Shown here: positions 1 through 6,302 of the stretch, one piece after another
Layout: every line of letters starts with the position of its first letter
Position numbering within the stretch: position 1 is the stretch's first letter
Assembly (NCBI GenBank): GCA_018241205.1
Contig: JAFEEI010000014.1
Location: 1-38,304, forward strand
Source: Pseudomonadota bacterium
Lineage (GTDB): Bacteria; Pseudomonadota; Gammaproteobacteria; Burkholderiales; Nitrosomonadaceae
Length of the DNA: 38,304 nt
Direction of reading: 5' to 3'
Program-made: the position numbers and the translations under genes
Notes under the pieces: generated by a model
The model's database searches: none
Seen by the model: the letters and a program-made list of their open reading frames with translations, nothing else
Told to the model about the DNA's origin: nothing

Positions 1-69
1 CAACATATCCGGATGCTGCGCCTTGATGCGCAAATAGTGCTGCATCATCGGCGTATGCTTACTTTCCAT
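1..69 (-). CDS. mutS: DNA mismatch repair protein MutS, first 23 residues only (cut by window edge)
   Basis: The reverse strand has an ATG at 69 followed by an open frame to the window edge. The peptide begins MESKHTPMMQHYLRIKAQHP, which matches the conserved mismatch-binding N-terminus of MutS (HTPMMxQYLxIKAxHPD). MutS binds mispaired bases in newly made DNA and recruits MutL. Only the start is visible, so completeness cannot be judged. The segment 70-155 between it and the receptor gene carries no gene I can recognise. A weak AGGA lies about 14 nt upstream of the ATG. Identification rests on 23 residues, but this N-terminus is very distinctive. Confidence 0.85.
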   Translation of the reverse strand, partial: MESKHTPMMQHYLRIKAQHPDML

Positions 70-155
70 ATCTATTAGAATCCTAGTAACTTTTCTTGCG
101 TGTTACTGTATACAGATATTGCAGCGCTATTACAAAAAAACTTGCTTACTTGAGA

Positions 156-2216
156 TCAGAAAAAGCCTCGAACTCCCGCGACAATAGCGCGCCCCGGCAG
201 TGGGGCAATATCCTTCAAGAAAGAAGTATGCACGCGCATATCGCTATCGAGCAAATTCCGGCCTTGCAGAAAAAGTGTGTAGTTGACCGATTTCGTGAGT
301 TTCATGTGATACCCCATTTCGGCATTCATCAAGGTATAGCCGGGTGTTTCGGTTTCCAGCACGGCCACGCGATCCTGGCGCACGACCCGCGTCAGGTTGA
401 AATTGCCTGACCAGGCATTCTTCTTCAAATCGAGATCGAAGCCAAAGCGTTGCGGCGTTATGCGCGGGATATTACCGTTATCCTTCAACCGGCCGTAGAC
501 AATATCGGTGAATAGCCGCACATTCAGCATATCAGGTATAAGTGCGGCAATTACTTCGGCTTCCAGACCATAAAACTTTGCGTTCGTTTGCGCATAATCC
601 TGCACCAGAAAAGCGCCATGAGTATCCAAAACACCTGTCGCATCGACTCGATCCGCAAGCCCGTCGCCATTACTGTCACGGCTTTTTTGAAAAATATAAT
701 TGTTGACGTGGTTGTAGAACAAATTAACTTTGCCTGTGATCATTCCTGAAGTTTTTTGTAATGCGATATCGAAGTTATTGGAAGTTTCCTTGCTTAGCAT
801 TTGGTTTCCCTGCTCAAAGGTATTGGTGGCCACATGAAAACCGTTGGCAAAAAGTGCAACGGTATTGGGCGCACGTTGCCCGCGTGTGGCAGTTAAGTTG
901 AGTTGATAACCGTCGATAAATTTCCATGCGCTTCGGGCGGAAACACTATAGAGATTAAAGTCGCGCGTTTGCAGCAATGCAGCTTGCGGATTGTGTGCGG
1001 TATGTTCAAAACGCCCGCCCATTTCAAACTGCCAGCGCTGCCAATCGCGCTTTTCCAGCATAAAGATACTGGCCGATTGCGAAACGCTGGATGGCACAAA
1101 TGCTTCATCGCCCTTAGCGGAAAAATCACGGTTTTGCAATTGAATACCCATTGTGCCCCGCCAGCTTGCTAGCGGCGCATGAACCAATTCTGCACGGCCT
1201 TCTTGTTCTCTGTTTTTGAAGCGCGTGCCAATCTCATGCTCGGTCAGCTCATTATGCCGGTAGTCGTTATAATTGAAGCGTACTTTCAATTGCTCAAATC
1301 CTTTGAGCGGATTGTCCAGATCACCGGCTAAGCCGTATCGCGTCTGACCCATATCGATTTTTGATCCCTCCGGTCCCGGAATGCCATAGAGATTATCCAA
1401 TCGGGATACCGAAACACCGATAAACCCGCGCTCACCGACGTAAGAACTACCAACCGATAGATTGCTGGTATCGATGGCGCTATTTCTGATAAAACCGACA
1501 TCGCTGTCAGGATCGTGCACATTGGCGCGGCCGGGGATATGCACATCGTTGGTGAGCCGCTTGTTACCTTCCAGATACCATGACATTTTGCCCAAGCTGC
1601 CGGAAGCGTTCAATGCGCCGCTGCGTTCCTCCAGCGCGGAATTGAAGCGCCCTTCGAAATTGGCTTGCGGTGTTTTAAATAAACGATCCGGAATGCGCGC
1701 GTTGATGACATTCACGGTGCCTCCAGAAACACCGCTGCCGTACAGCAAGGTTGCTGGGCCTTGCAGTATTTCGATGCGCGAGGCATTGAGGGTTTCTGTT
1801 GCCACGGCATGATCCGGGCTGATGACAGAAAGATCTCCAGTGCCGATGCCATTTTCCAGTACTTGCACCCGCGGCCCATCCTGCCCCCGGATAATGGGGC
1901 GGCCGGCACCGGGGCCGAAACTACTGGAAGAAACACCGAGTTCCTGCGACAGCGTATCGCCAAGATTGGTTGCGCGATTCCGCCGCAGACGATCGCCTTG
2001 TACGACGGTATCCGCCTTGAAACCGGTTGATTCGGTCGAGTTGACGGTAGGTACGGTAATTACCACTCCCGGCAGCTCGACATCGTTGCCGGCAGTTTGC
2101 GCGTGGCTATCCGGTATGTCCAGCAGCAATAGCAGCAGCGTGGCGGCGGCTGGTTTAAATTGCATGCTATTGCGCAGCTTTTCGGTATTGTTTAATTCAT
2201 GACCAGAATAATCCAT
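156..2216 (-). CDS. znuD: ZnuD-like TonB-dependent outer-membrane receptor, probable zinc uptake
   Basis: A 686-residue outer-membrane receptor. After a signal peptide ending near DSHAQ comes a plug domain with the receptor hallmarks GRPIIRGQDGPRV and SRIEILQGPATLLYG, then a beta-barrel rich in alternating aromatic strands that ends in Phe, as expected for barrel insertion. The plug string SPDHAVATETLNASRIEIL is typical of the ZnuD-type zinc receptors known from Neisseria and relatives; that substrate is inferred from the family and from the neighbouring Zur-like repressor. The ATG at 2216 is preceded by AGGA at good spacing. An internal Met at 2168 would give a shorter, more standard signal peptide. 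A palindrome shared with the repressor gene sits 31-46 nt upstream, pointing to zinc-dependent repression. No His-rich loop like that of Neisseria ZnuD is obvious, so another metal is possible. Confidence 0.75.
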   Translation of the reverse strand: MDYSGHELNNTEKLRNSMQFKPAAATLLLLLLDIPDSHAQTAGNDVELPGVVITVPTVNSTESTGFKADTVVQGDRLRRNRATNLGDTLSQELGVSSSSFGPGAGRPIIRGQDGPRVQVLENGIGTGDLSVISPDHAVATETLNASRIEILQGPATLLYGSGVSGGTVNVINARIPDRLFKTPQANFEGRFNSALEERSGALNASGSLGKMSWYLEGNKRLTNDVHIPGRANVHDPDSDVGFIRNSAIDTSNLSVGSSYVGERGFIGVSVSRLDNLYGIPGPEGSKIDMGQTRYGLAGDLDNPLKGFEQLKVRFNYNDYRHNELTEHEIGTRFKNREQEGRAELVHAPLASWRGTMGIQLQNRDFSAKGDEAFVPSSVSQSASIFMLEKRDWQRWQFEMGGRFEHTAHNPQAALLQTRDFNLYSVSARSAWKFIDGYQLNLTATRGQRAPNTVALFANGFHVATNTFEQGNQMLSKETSNNFDIALQKTSGMITGKVNLFYNHVNNYIFQKSRDSNGDGLADRVDATGVLDTHGAFLVQDYAQTNAKFYGLEAEVIAALIPDMLNVRLFTDIVYGRLKDNGNIPRITPQRFGFDLDLKKNAWSGNFNLTRVVRQDRVAVLETETPGYTLMNAEMGYHMKLTKSVNYTLFLQGRNLLDSDMRVHTSFLKDIAPLPGRAIVAGVRGFF

Positions 2217-2247
2217 ATAGTTTTCCTAATCCGATCGGGTGTTGCCG

Positions 2248-2262
2248 TGCAATACAGTTGCA
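2248..2262. promoter_or_regulatory. Candidate Zur operator upstream of the TonB receptor
   Basis: The sequence is TGCAATACAGTTGCA, a perfect inverted repeat TGCAA-N5-TTGCA (extendable by one G/C pair on each side). It lies 31-46 nt upstream of the receptor ATG. The same arms and spacing occur upstream of the Zur-like gene at 3119-3133. Binding by Zur is inferred from this sharing. Confidence 0.55.
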
Positions 2263-2302
2263 CGCATGGACTGATCAATCGCAGGCAAACAAAACAGTTC
2301 GA

Positions 2303-2320
2303 AACAATCTATCGATTGTT
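2303..2320. repeat. 18-bp inverted repeat in the receptor leader region
   Basis: AACAATC-tatc-GATTGTT is a perfect 7-bp inverted repeat with a 4-nt spacer. It lies between the small protein gene (stop at 2359) and the receptor gene. No T-tract follows on either strand, so it is not a standard intrinsic terminator. It could be a second operator half, a weak RNA hairpin, or chance. Confidence 0.3.
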
Positions 2321-2358
2321 CGATGATAAAGTCAGGCCTGGATTAACGTTTTGCAGAA

Positions 2359-2682
2359 TTAGGGAAACTGAAACGGCGGTGCGCGGGAGAAGTAGGGAAG
2401 AGCCGCTTTATCGGCATGATGTTCCGATATGAAGAATGACAAACGGCGGCGGGTTGTCGAATTACATAGGCATAACCCCGACGTAATTAAAATAACATTG
2501 AGCGCGGTCAGTGCAACACAATCGAAGCAAATCTCATCCAGATCCACGCCGGTGTCACTTTCACTTTCGACACTTTCAAGCACATCGGTTTGCGCATAAT
2601 GCGTGAATGCGTGCGCCATCAGAAAGACCGGCACAGCCAATAATGCAAGCGTCAAAAAGAGAAAGAAACTTTTGCGTATCAT
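2359..2682 (-). CDS. Small exported or membrane protein between zur and the receptor (DUF2946-like, tentative)
   Basis: A 107-residue product if translation starts at the ATG at 2682, only 2 nt after the TGA of the Zur-like gene, so the two are probably translationally coupled. A longer frame begins at 2814 but lies inside the regulator gene. Residues 1-23 form a hydrophobic signal or anchor segment (MIRKSFFLFLTLALLAVPVF). It is followed by an acidic stretch and a CFDC motif leading into a second hydrophobic segment that also ends in cysteines (LCLC). This layout resembles small DUF2946-type proteins found with metal transporters, but I am not sure of the family. The cysteine pairs and genetic context suggest a zinc-related periplasmic or membrane role. 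No enzymatic function can be given. Confidence 0.6.
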   Translation of the reverse strand: MIRKSFFLFLTLALLAVPVFLMAHAFTHYAQTDVLESVESESDTGVDLDEICFDCVALTALNVILITSGLCLCNSTTRRRLSFFISEHHADKAALPYFSRAPPFQFP

Positions 2683-2684
2683 GG

Positions 2685-3107
2685 TCAGCAGCAGCTGGCG
2701 CAAAGACCTTTGACTGTCAGCTCGATTTCCTGAAAGCGGTAACCCGCTGGCAACTGCCAATTGCGTTCCACGGGTAATGTTTCCAAGCAAATTACTTGCG
2801 CGCAACCGGTGCATTTAAAATGCGCGTGCTGATGCGATGACACATCGCGGTTGGCATGATAGCGCCACACCCGGTCGTCGCTGCTCACTTTGTGGATCAA
2901 ATTTTTTCCGGCCAGCCATTCCAGCACACGGTACAAAGTCACGCGATCCAATTGCAAGGTTTGCGGCAGGCGCTGTTCGATTTCCCGGTGCGTGATGGCC
3001 TGCTGCTCGGCAAGTAAAACAGCCAGAATTCCGACTCTCCCCGCAGTCACTTTTCCGCCGTTGTGCCGGATCAAATCTTCTGCGCTATGATGAAATTGAT
3101 GAGACAT
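2685..3107 (-). CDS. zur: Fur-family transcriptional regulator, probable zinc uptake repressor Zur
   Basis: A 140-residue Fur-family protein if the start is MSHQFHH at 3107. The ATG at 3134 lies inside the operator palindrome and is less likely. The N-terminal half is a winged helix (HREIEQRLPQTLQLDRVTLYRVLEWL). The C-terminal half carries the metal sites: HQHAHFKCTGC with a CxxC pair, and a second CASC pair at the end, the usual structural zinc cysteines of the family. In Zur proteins zinc loading promotes DNA binding and shuts off uptake genes. It is the first gene of a unit with the small protein, followed by a ZnuD-like receptor, which favours Zur over Fur or PerR. A palindrome just upstream suggests autoregulation. 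Confidence 0.75.
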   Translation of the reverse strand: MSHQFHHSAEDLIRHNGGKVTAGRVGILAVLLAEQQAITHREIEQRLPQTLQLDRVTLYRVLEWLAGKNLIHKVSSDDRVWRYHANRDVSSHQHAHFKCTGCAQVICLETLPVERNWQLPAGYRFQEIELTVKGLCASCC

Positions 3108-3118
3108 ACTGAGATAAA

Positions 3119-3133
3119 TGCAACAATGTTGCA
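3119..3133. promoter_or_regulatory. Candidate Zur operator upstream of the zur-like gene
   Basis: TGCAACAATGTTGCA is a perfect palindrome with 7-bp arms around a single central base. It is placed 12-26 nt upstream of the proposed ATG at 3107. It shares the TGCAA-N5-TTGCA frame with the site upstream of the TonB receptor, consistent with an autoregulatory Zur box. Confidence 0.6.
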
Positions 3134-3197
3134 CTCATTGTAGTCGAGTATCTTCCGGGTTGCAATAAACGGCTGCCGGGAAATTGAAAATGGATGC

Positions 3198-3228
3198 TTG
3201 ACCTTCCAACGATGGCAAGGTTTAGTAT
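3198..3228 (+). promoter_or_regulatory. MerR-type promoter/operator with 19-bp spacer (CueR-like)
   Basis: A -35 box TTGACC (3198-3203) and a -10 box TAGTAT (3223-3228) are separated by exactly 19 bp, the lengthened spacer characteristic of promoters activated by MerR-family regulators. Inside the spacer is the dyad ACCTT (3201-3205) - 11 nt - AAGGT (3217-3221), closely resembling copper-responsive CueR operators (ACCTTCC...GCAAGGT). It points into the broken DUF4396 gene, the MerR gene and the TPR gene. Spacing and dyad are read directly; the CueR assignment is inference. Confidence 0.75.
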
Positions 3229-3263
3229 CTGGACTTCTTTACCAAATGACTGAGGAATCTTCT

Positions 3264-3574
3264 ATGACAAGCCATCACATCATCAAGATCGATCGCTTAA
3301 TCACACAGCCGCCATCGCAACCCTGCACTGCTTAATGGGGTGCGCCATCGGCGAGGTAGCCGGTATGGTCATTGGAACAGCCTTACAATGGAAATCGTCG
3401 ATAATCTAATGAATGGTGATCATTCCAGGGGCGATGGCGGCACCGTTTGATTCGGTGTTATTCTGGAGCAATCTCTTCACGGCGCTAGTAATCGCCGGTG
3501 CCGCTGCTTTTCCGCTAAACCGCTGGCTGATTGCGCATGGACGCGGCCATACGCTGGCGCACAATTATCACTGA
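3264..3574 (+). pseudogene. Broken DUF4396 membrane-protein gene (frameshifts and internal deletion)
   Basis: Three pieces of one gene lie in different frames. After an ATG at 3264 (reading MTSHHI) the frame changes near 3300, and the segment from 3302 reads HTAAIATLHCLMGCAIGEVA, the conserved N-terminal motif of DUF4396 proteins. At about 3390 it jumps to EIVDN, and from 3416 to the TGA at 3572 it reads VIIPGAMAAPF...FPLNRWLIAHGRGH, the conserved C-terminal part. In intact relatives the EIVDN motif is separated from the first part by several dozen residues of membrane helices, so a deletion in addition to frameshifts is likely. Genes of this family often sit beside MerR-type metal regulators, as here. 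It sits between the MerR-type promoter and the MerR gene. Confidence 0.75.
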
Positions 3575-3583
3575 AAGGATAAA

Positions 3584-3988
3584 ATGAATATCGGACAAGC
3601 AGCAAGCGCTTCCGGCGTTTCGGCAAAAATGATCCGTCATTACGAGGCGACCGGGCTTATTCCTAAAGCGGCGCGCGCTTATTCCGGCTATCGCCGTTAT
3701 GATGAGCGCGATATTCACACGTTGCGTTTCATACGCCGGGCGCGGATTGCCGGTTTCAGCACGGTGCCAATCAAAAAGCTGCTGTCGCTGTGGCAAGACC
3801 GGCAACGGCCGGCGCGCGAAGTAAAACAACTGGCAGCCGCACACCTGAGCGACCTGCAAACAGGCATCGCCGAACTGGAGACTATCGCGCACGCATTAAC
3901 GCAACTGATCGCGCATTGCCACGGCGATGAACGTCCGCAACGCCCAATCCTTGACAATCTGGCCGGTGACGGCACCGCCCGTGAATGA
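3584..3988 (+). CDS. MerR-family regulator, CueR-like, with one metal-site cysteine replaced
   Basis: A 134-residue regulator. The N-terminal winged helix begins MNIGQAASASGVSAKMIRHY, followed by GYRRYDERDIHTLRFIRRAR, both classic MerR-family sequences, then a long dimerisation helix. Copper-sensing members end with a loop of the form C-x7-C preceding PI(L/I), which binds Cu(I). Here the loop is CHGDERPQRPIL: the first cysteine is present but the second position is Arg (CGC, one base from TGC). The protein probably still dimerises and binds DNA, but metal sensing may be lost. AAAGGAT precedes the ATG. It is flanked by a broken DUF4396 gene and lies downstream of a matching MerR-type operator, so the locus looks partly decayed. 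Confidence 0.85.
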   Translation: MNIGQAASASGVSAKMIRHYEATGLIPKAARAYSGYRRYDERDIHTLRFIRRARIAGFSTVPIKKLLSLWQDRQRPAREVKQLAAAHLSDLQTGIAELETIAHALTQLIAHCHGDERPQRPILDNLAGDGTARE

Positions 3989-4010
3989 TCGCATGATGAG
4001 GAAAATTTCG

Positions 4011-5600
4011 ATGGCATCACTGACACGTTTATTTATTTCAGCAATCTTCTGCTTAATGACCGCAGCGGCGATTGCTGACGGCGATCATCGCCATGCCGGC
4101 GGCTTCGATCAGGATAAGCTCGGTAAGGTGCATTTCCCGGTTTCTTGCACACCCGCCGCGCAAGGGCAATTCAACCAGGCAGTCGCGATGCTGCATTCGT
4201 TCTGGTACGACGAAGCGGAAAAAACTTTCCGCCAGGTCACCGTTACCGATCCCAATTGCGCCATGGGTTATTGGGGTATCGCCATGAGTCTTTATCAGCA
4301 ATTATGGGCGACGGCACCGTCCGCCTCGGAATTGCAACAAGGACGCAGCGCGATCGCGCAAGTAAGAGCTTTAACCGTTCAAACCGCCCGCGAGAAAGCC
4401 TATCTGAACGCCGTTGCAACTTTATATCCGCTGAATGACAGCAATGATTACAGCGCCCGGAAGCTGGCGTACGAGCATGCGATGAAGCGCATCGTCACAG
4501 AATTCCCTGATGATCATGAAGGCGCGGTGTTTTATGCGCTGGCGCTGATTTCGAATGCCTCGCCGAACGACAAAACCTTCGTCAAGCAGAAACAAGCGTT
4601 GCAATTGCTGCAACGTGTCCTGAAAGATGAGCCACGGCATCCCGGTGTCGCGCACTACATCATTCACAGCAGCGATTACCCCGAACTGGCGGAACTCGGA
4701 CTCGATGCCGCCCGGGCATACACGCAAATCGCCCCGGCTGTGCCGCACGCGCTGCACATGCCGTCGCATATCTTTATCCGCCTGGGCCAATGGCCGGATG
4801 CAGCGCAATCCAATTTAGCGGCGGATCAAGCCGCGCAGGAACACGCCCGGCAGCATGCATCGGGCAATAGCTGGGATCAGCGCTTTCATTTCATGGATTA
4901 TATGCTGTACGCCTATTTGCAACTGGGCGAAACGGGCAAAGCCTGGGACATCGTGCGGCAAGTGCAAACCATCGGCAGCGTGCAACCGTCCAACACCACC
5001 GTTGCCTATGCCTACGCCGCCATCCCGGCGCGCTATACGGTCGAACGCGGCGATTGGCGTGAAGCGGCAAAACTGCGCCTCCACCCGGCGGATTTCCCGT
5101 GGCAGCAATTCGGCTGGTGCGAAGCGATCATCCATTTTGCCAGAGGCATAGGCGCGGCCAGAACCGGCGATGTCATCGACGCGGAAAACAGCCTGAAACG
5201 CCTGGAAACATTGCGCGACCTCGATCGTTCAGCACATAAAGACTACACCGCCGGTCAAATCGACATTCAGCGTCTGGCCGTCGCCGCCTGGATCGCGGCT
5301 GCCAAGAGCCGGAACCAAGAAGCACTGCAACTGATGCGTGCATCCGCCGATTTGGAAGACGCCACCGAAAAAGATAACGTCACCCCCGGCGCCATCATTC
5401 CAGCGCGGGAATTGCTCGGCGAATTACTGCTGACACTGAACCAACCGGCCGCCGCATTGCAAGAACTGGAAGCTTCGCTGCAACGCACCCCGAACCGCCG
5501 CAATGCGCTTGATCGCGCGGCGCAGGCGGCCAGGGAAGCGGGCAATCAAGTCAAAGCAAATTATTATGATGAGCAACGCCGTAAGTTAGGGGAGCGCTGA
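4011..5600 (+). CDS. Exported TPR-repeat protein of unknown function
   Basis: I place the start at the ATG at 4011, giving 529 residues, because it follows GAGG by 9 nt and opens a standard signal peptide (MASLTRLFISAIFCLMTAAA). The longer frame from 3927 overlaps the MerR gene. The mature protein is almost wholly helical, with repeated tetratricopeptide-like pairs such as HSFWYDEAEKTFRQVTVTDP and GYWGIAMSLYQQLW near the N-terminus and ELEASLQRTPNRRNALDRAA near the C-terminus. Such proteins act as periplasmic or lipid-exposed scaffolds, and no catalytic motif is seen. It starts 22 nt after the MerR stop and is probably co-transcribed. Relatives with the same HSFWY...CAMGYWG motif are widespread in proteobacteria, but I know no experimentally assigned role. 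Confidence 0.8.
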   Translation: MASLTRLFISAIFCLMTAAAIADGDHRHAGGFDQDKLGKVHFPVSCTPAAQGQFNQAVAMLHSFWYDEAEKTFRQVTVTDPNCAMGYWGIAMSLYQQLWATAPSASELQQGRSAIAQVRALTVQTAREKAYLNAVATLYPLNDSNDYSARKLAYEHAMKRIVTEFPDDHEGAVFYALALISNASPNDKTFVKQKQALQLLQRVLKDEPRHPGVAHYIIHSSDYPELAELGLDAARAYTQIAPAVPHALHMPSHIFIRLGQWPDAAQSNLAADQAAQEHARQHASGNSWDQRFHFMDYMLYAYLQLGETGKAWDIVRQVQTIGSVQPSNTTVAYAYAAIPARYTVERGDWREAAKLRLHPADFPWQQFGWCEAIIHFARGIGAARTGDVIDAENSLKRLETLRDLDRSAHKDYTAGQIDIQRLAVAAWIAAAKSRNQEALQLMRASADLEDATEKDNVTPGAIIPARELLGELLLTLNQPAAALQELEASLQRTPNRRNALDRAAQAAREAGNQVKANYYDEQRRKLGER

Positions 5601-5659
5601 ACAACCCCAGAAGTTTTGCTGTCGCACATTAACCACATTATCTCCAGACTGGATGGTGA

Positions 5660-5791
5660 GGCCGTCAACCGATGGCGCTGGAGAGTATGTTTCGCATTTA
5701 CTGCCTGCAGAATGGATTCAACCTGTCTGACCGGCCAATGGAAGATGCCCTGTACGAGATCGAGAGCATGCGCCGTTTTGCAGAGCAATGA
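5660..5791 (+). pseudogene. IS5-family transposase fragment (N-terminal part)
   Basis: An open stretch reading [20 protein letters not shown] followed by [23 protein letters not shown] matches the conserved N-terminal region of IS5-type transposases (RPP-x-LE-x-MFRI...LSDPxMEDALYE). A stop at 5789-5791 follows immediately, and no DDE catalytic region is found downstream, so this is a dead remnant. It is part of the gene-poor interval 5601-6302, which otherwise contains only further insertion-sequence pieces. Confidence 0.7.
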
Positions 5792-5820
5792 TTATTTCTG
5801 GTGTATGGCAGGAGAAGAAA

Positions 5821-5878
5821 GCGGTGTAACCTGTTGGTAAAGATCTCGCCAGATCAACCAATAAAAAGGAAACACCGC
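5821..5878. repeat. Imperfect long hairpin in insertion-sequence graveyard
   Basis: Nested inverted repeats pair GCGGTGT (5821-5827) with ACACCGC (5872-5878), TTGGT (5834-5838) with ACCAA (5857-5861), and GATCT (5842-5846) with AGATC (5851-5855) around a CGCC loop. The arms are interrupted by unpaired bases. It may be the end of a small mobile element or simply relic structure. Confidence 0.4.
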
Positions 5879-5909
5879 AATGACAGATAGTAATGTTTAG
5901 ATAGTGTAG

Positions 5910-6035
5910 TCACAAGATATTTACCCAGAGAGCGATACATCTGATTTGCGCAGCGGCAAGAAAAGAAGCGGTGTTTTTGGCATATCTTGTGGCAATGCCG
6001 CGCCATCTCTTAACTAAAACATCTCTTAATCTAGG
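5910..6035 (-). pseudogene. IS5-family transposase fragment (C-terminal tail)
   Basis: On the minus strand, codons down to the TGA at 5910-5912 read RLRDVLVKRWRGIATRYAKN followed by TASFLAAAQIRCIALWVNIL. The RGIATRYxKxxxSFLAAxxI block is the well-known C-terminal end of IS5/IS427-group transposases, around and after the last catalytic Glu helix. It is on the opposite strand from the N-terminal fragment at 5660-5791, so the two come from different copies or a rearrangement. Confidence 0.75.
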
Positions 6036-6097
6036 CAATCTGCTGTCCAAATTGATTTGACGACGTACAGTTCACTGTATTTCGATTTCTTCATCAT
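6026..6097 (-). pseudogene. Possible IS3-family orfA start, truncated
   Basis: A minus-strand ATG at 6097, preceded by a strong AGGAG, opens a 23-codon frame beginning MKKSKYSE (from the second Met), ending at a stop at 6026-6028. This closely resembles the start of IS3-family OrfA proteins (MKKSKYTETQIV...). The following bases look like a degenerate continuation of that gene, and the frame then runs into the IS5 tail. The adjoining 6098-6302 contains no gene; repeated TTGACC-type motifs there suggest more insertion-sequence end material that I cannot assign. Confidence 0.45.
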
Positions 6098-6302
6098 AGA
6101 GCTCCTTTTGGTTAAGAAAACTCTACTTTAAGCTGGATCAAATTTCCGAGGTGACTACAGTTGACCCCGGTCGTAATTGACCATAAAAGCTTGAATGTAG
6201 CGATTTAAAATTAACCAAGCAATCAAAGTCTGCTTGTCGAACTTAGTGTCAACTAGCTATTCAATAATATCTTTTCAGGTAAATTCAAGCTACGAAAACT
6301 GA

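Noticed and set aside
96-410. Plus-strand 104-residue open frame over the end of the TonB receptor
   Set aside because: Antisense to a clear receptor barrel, no ribosome site and no recognisable motif.
3927-4010. Upstream extension of the TPR protein overlapping the MerR gene
   Set aside because: Lacks a signal-peptide-like start and a ribosome site; the ATG at 4011 has both.
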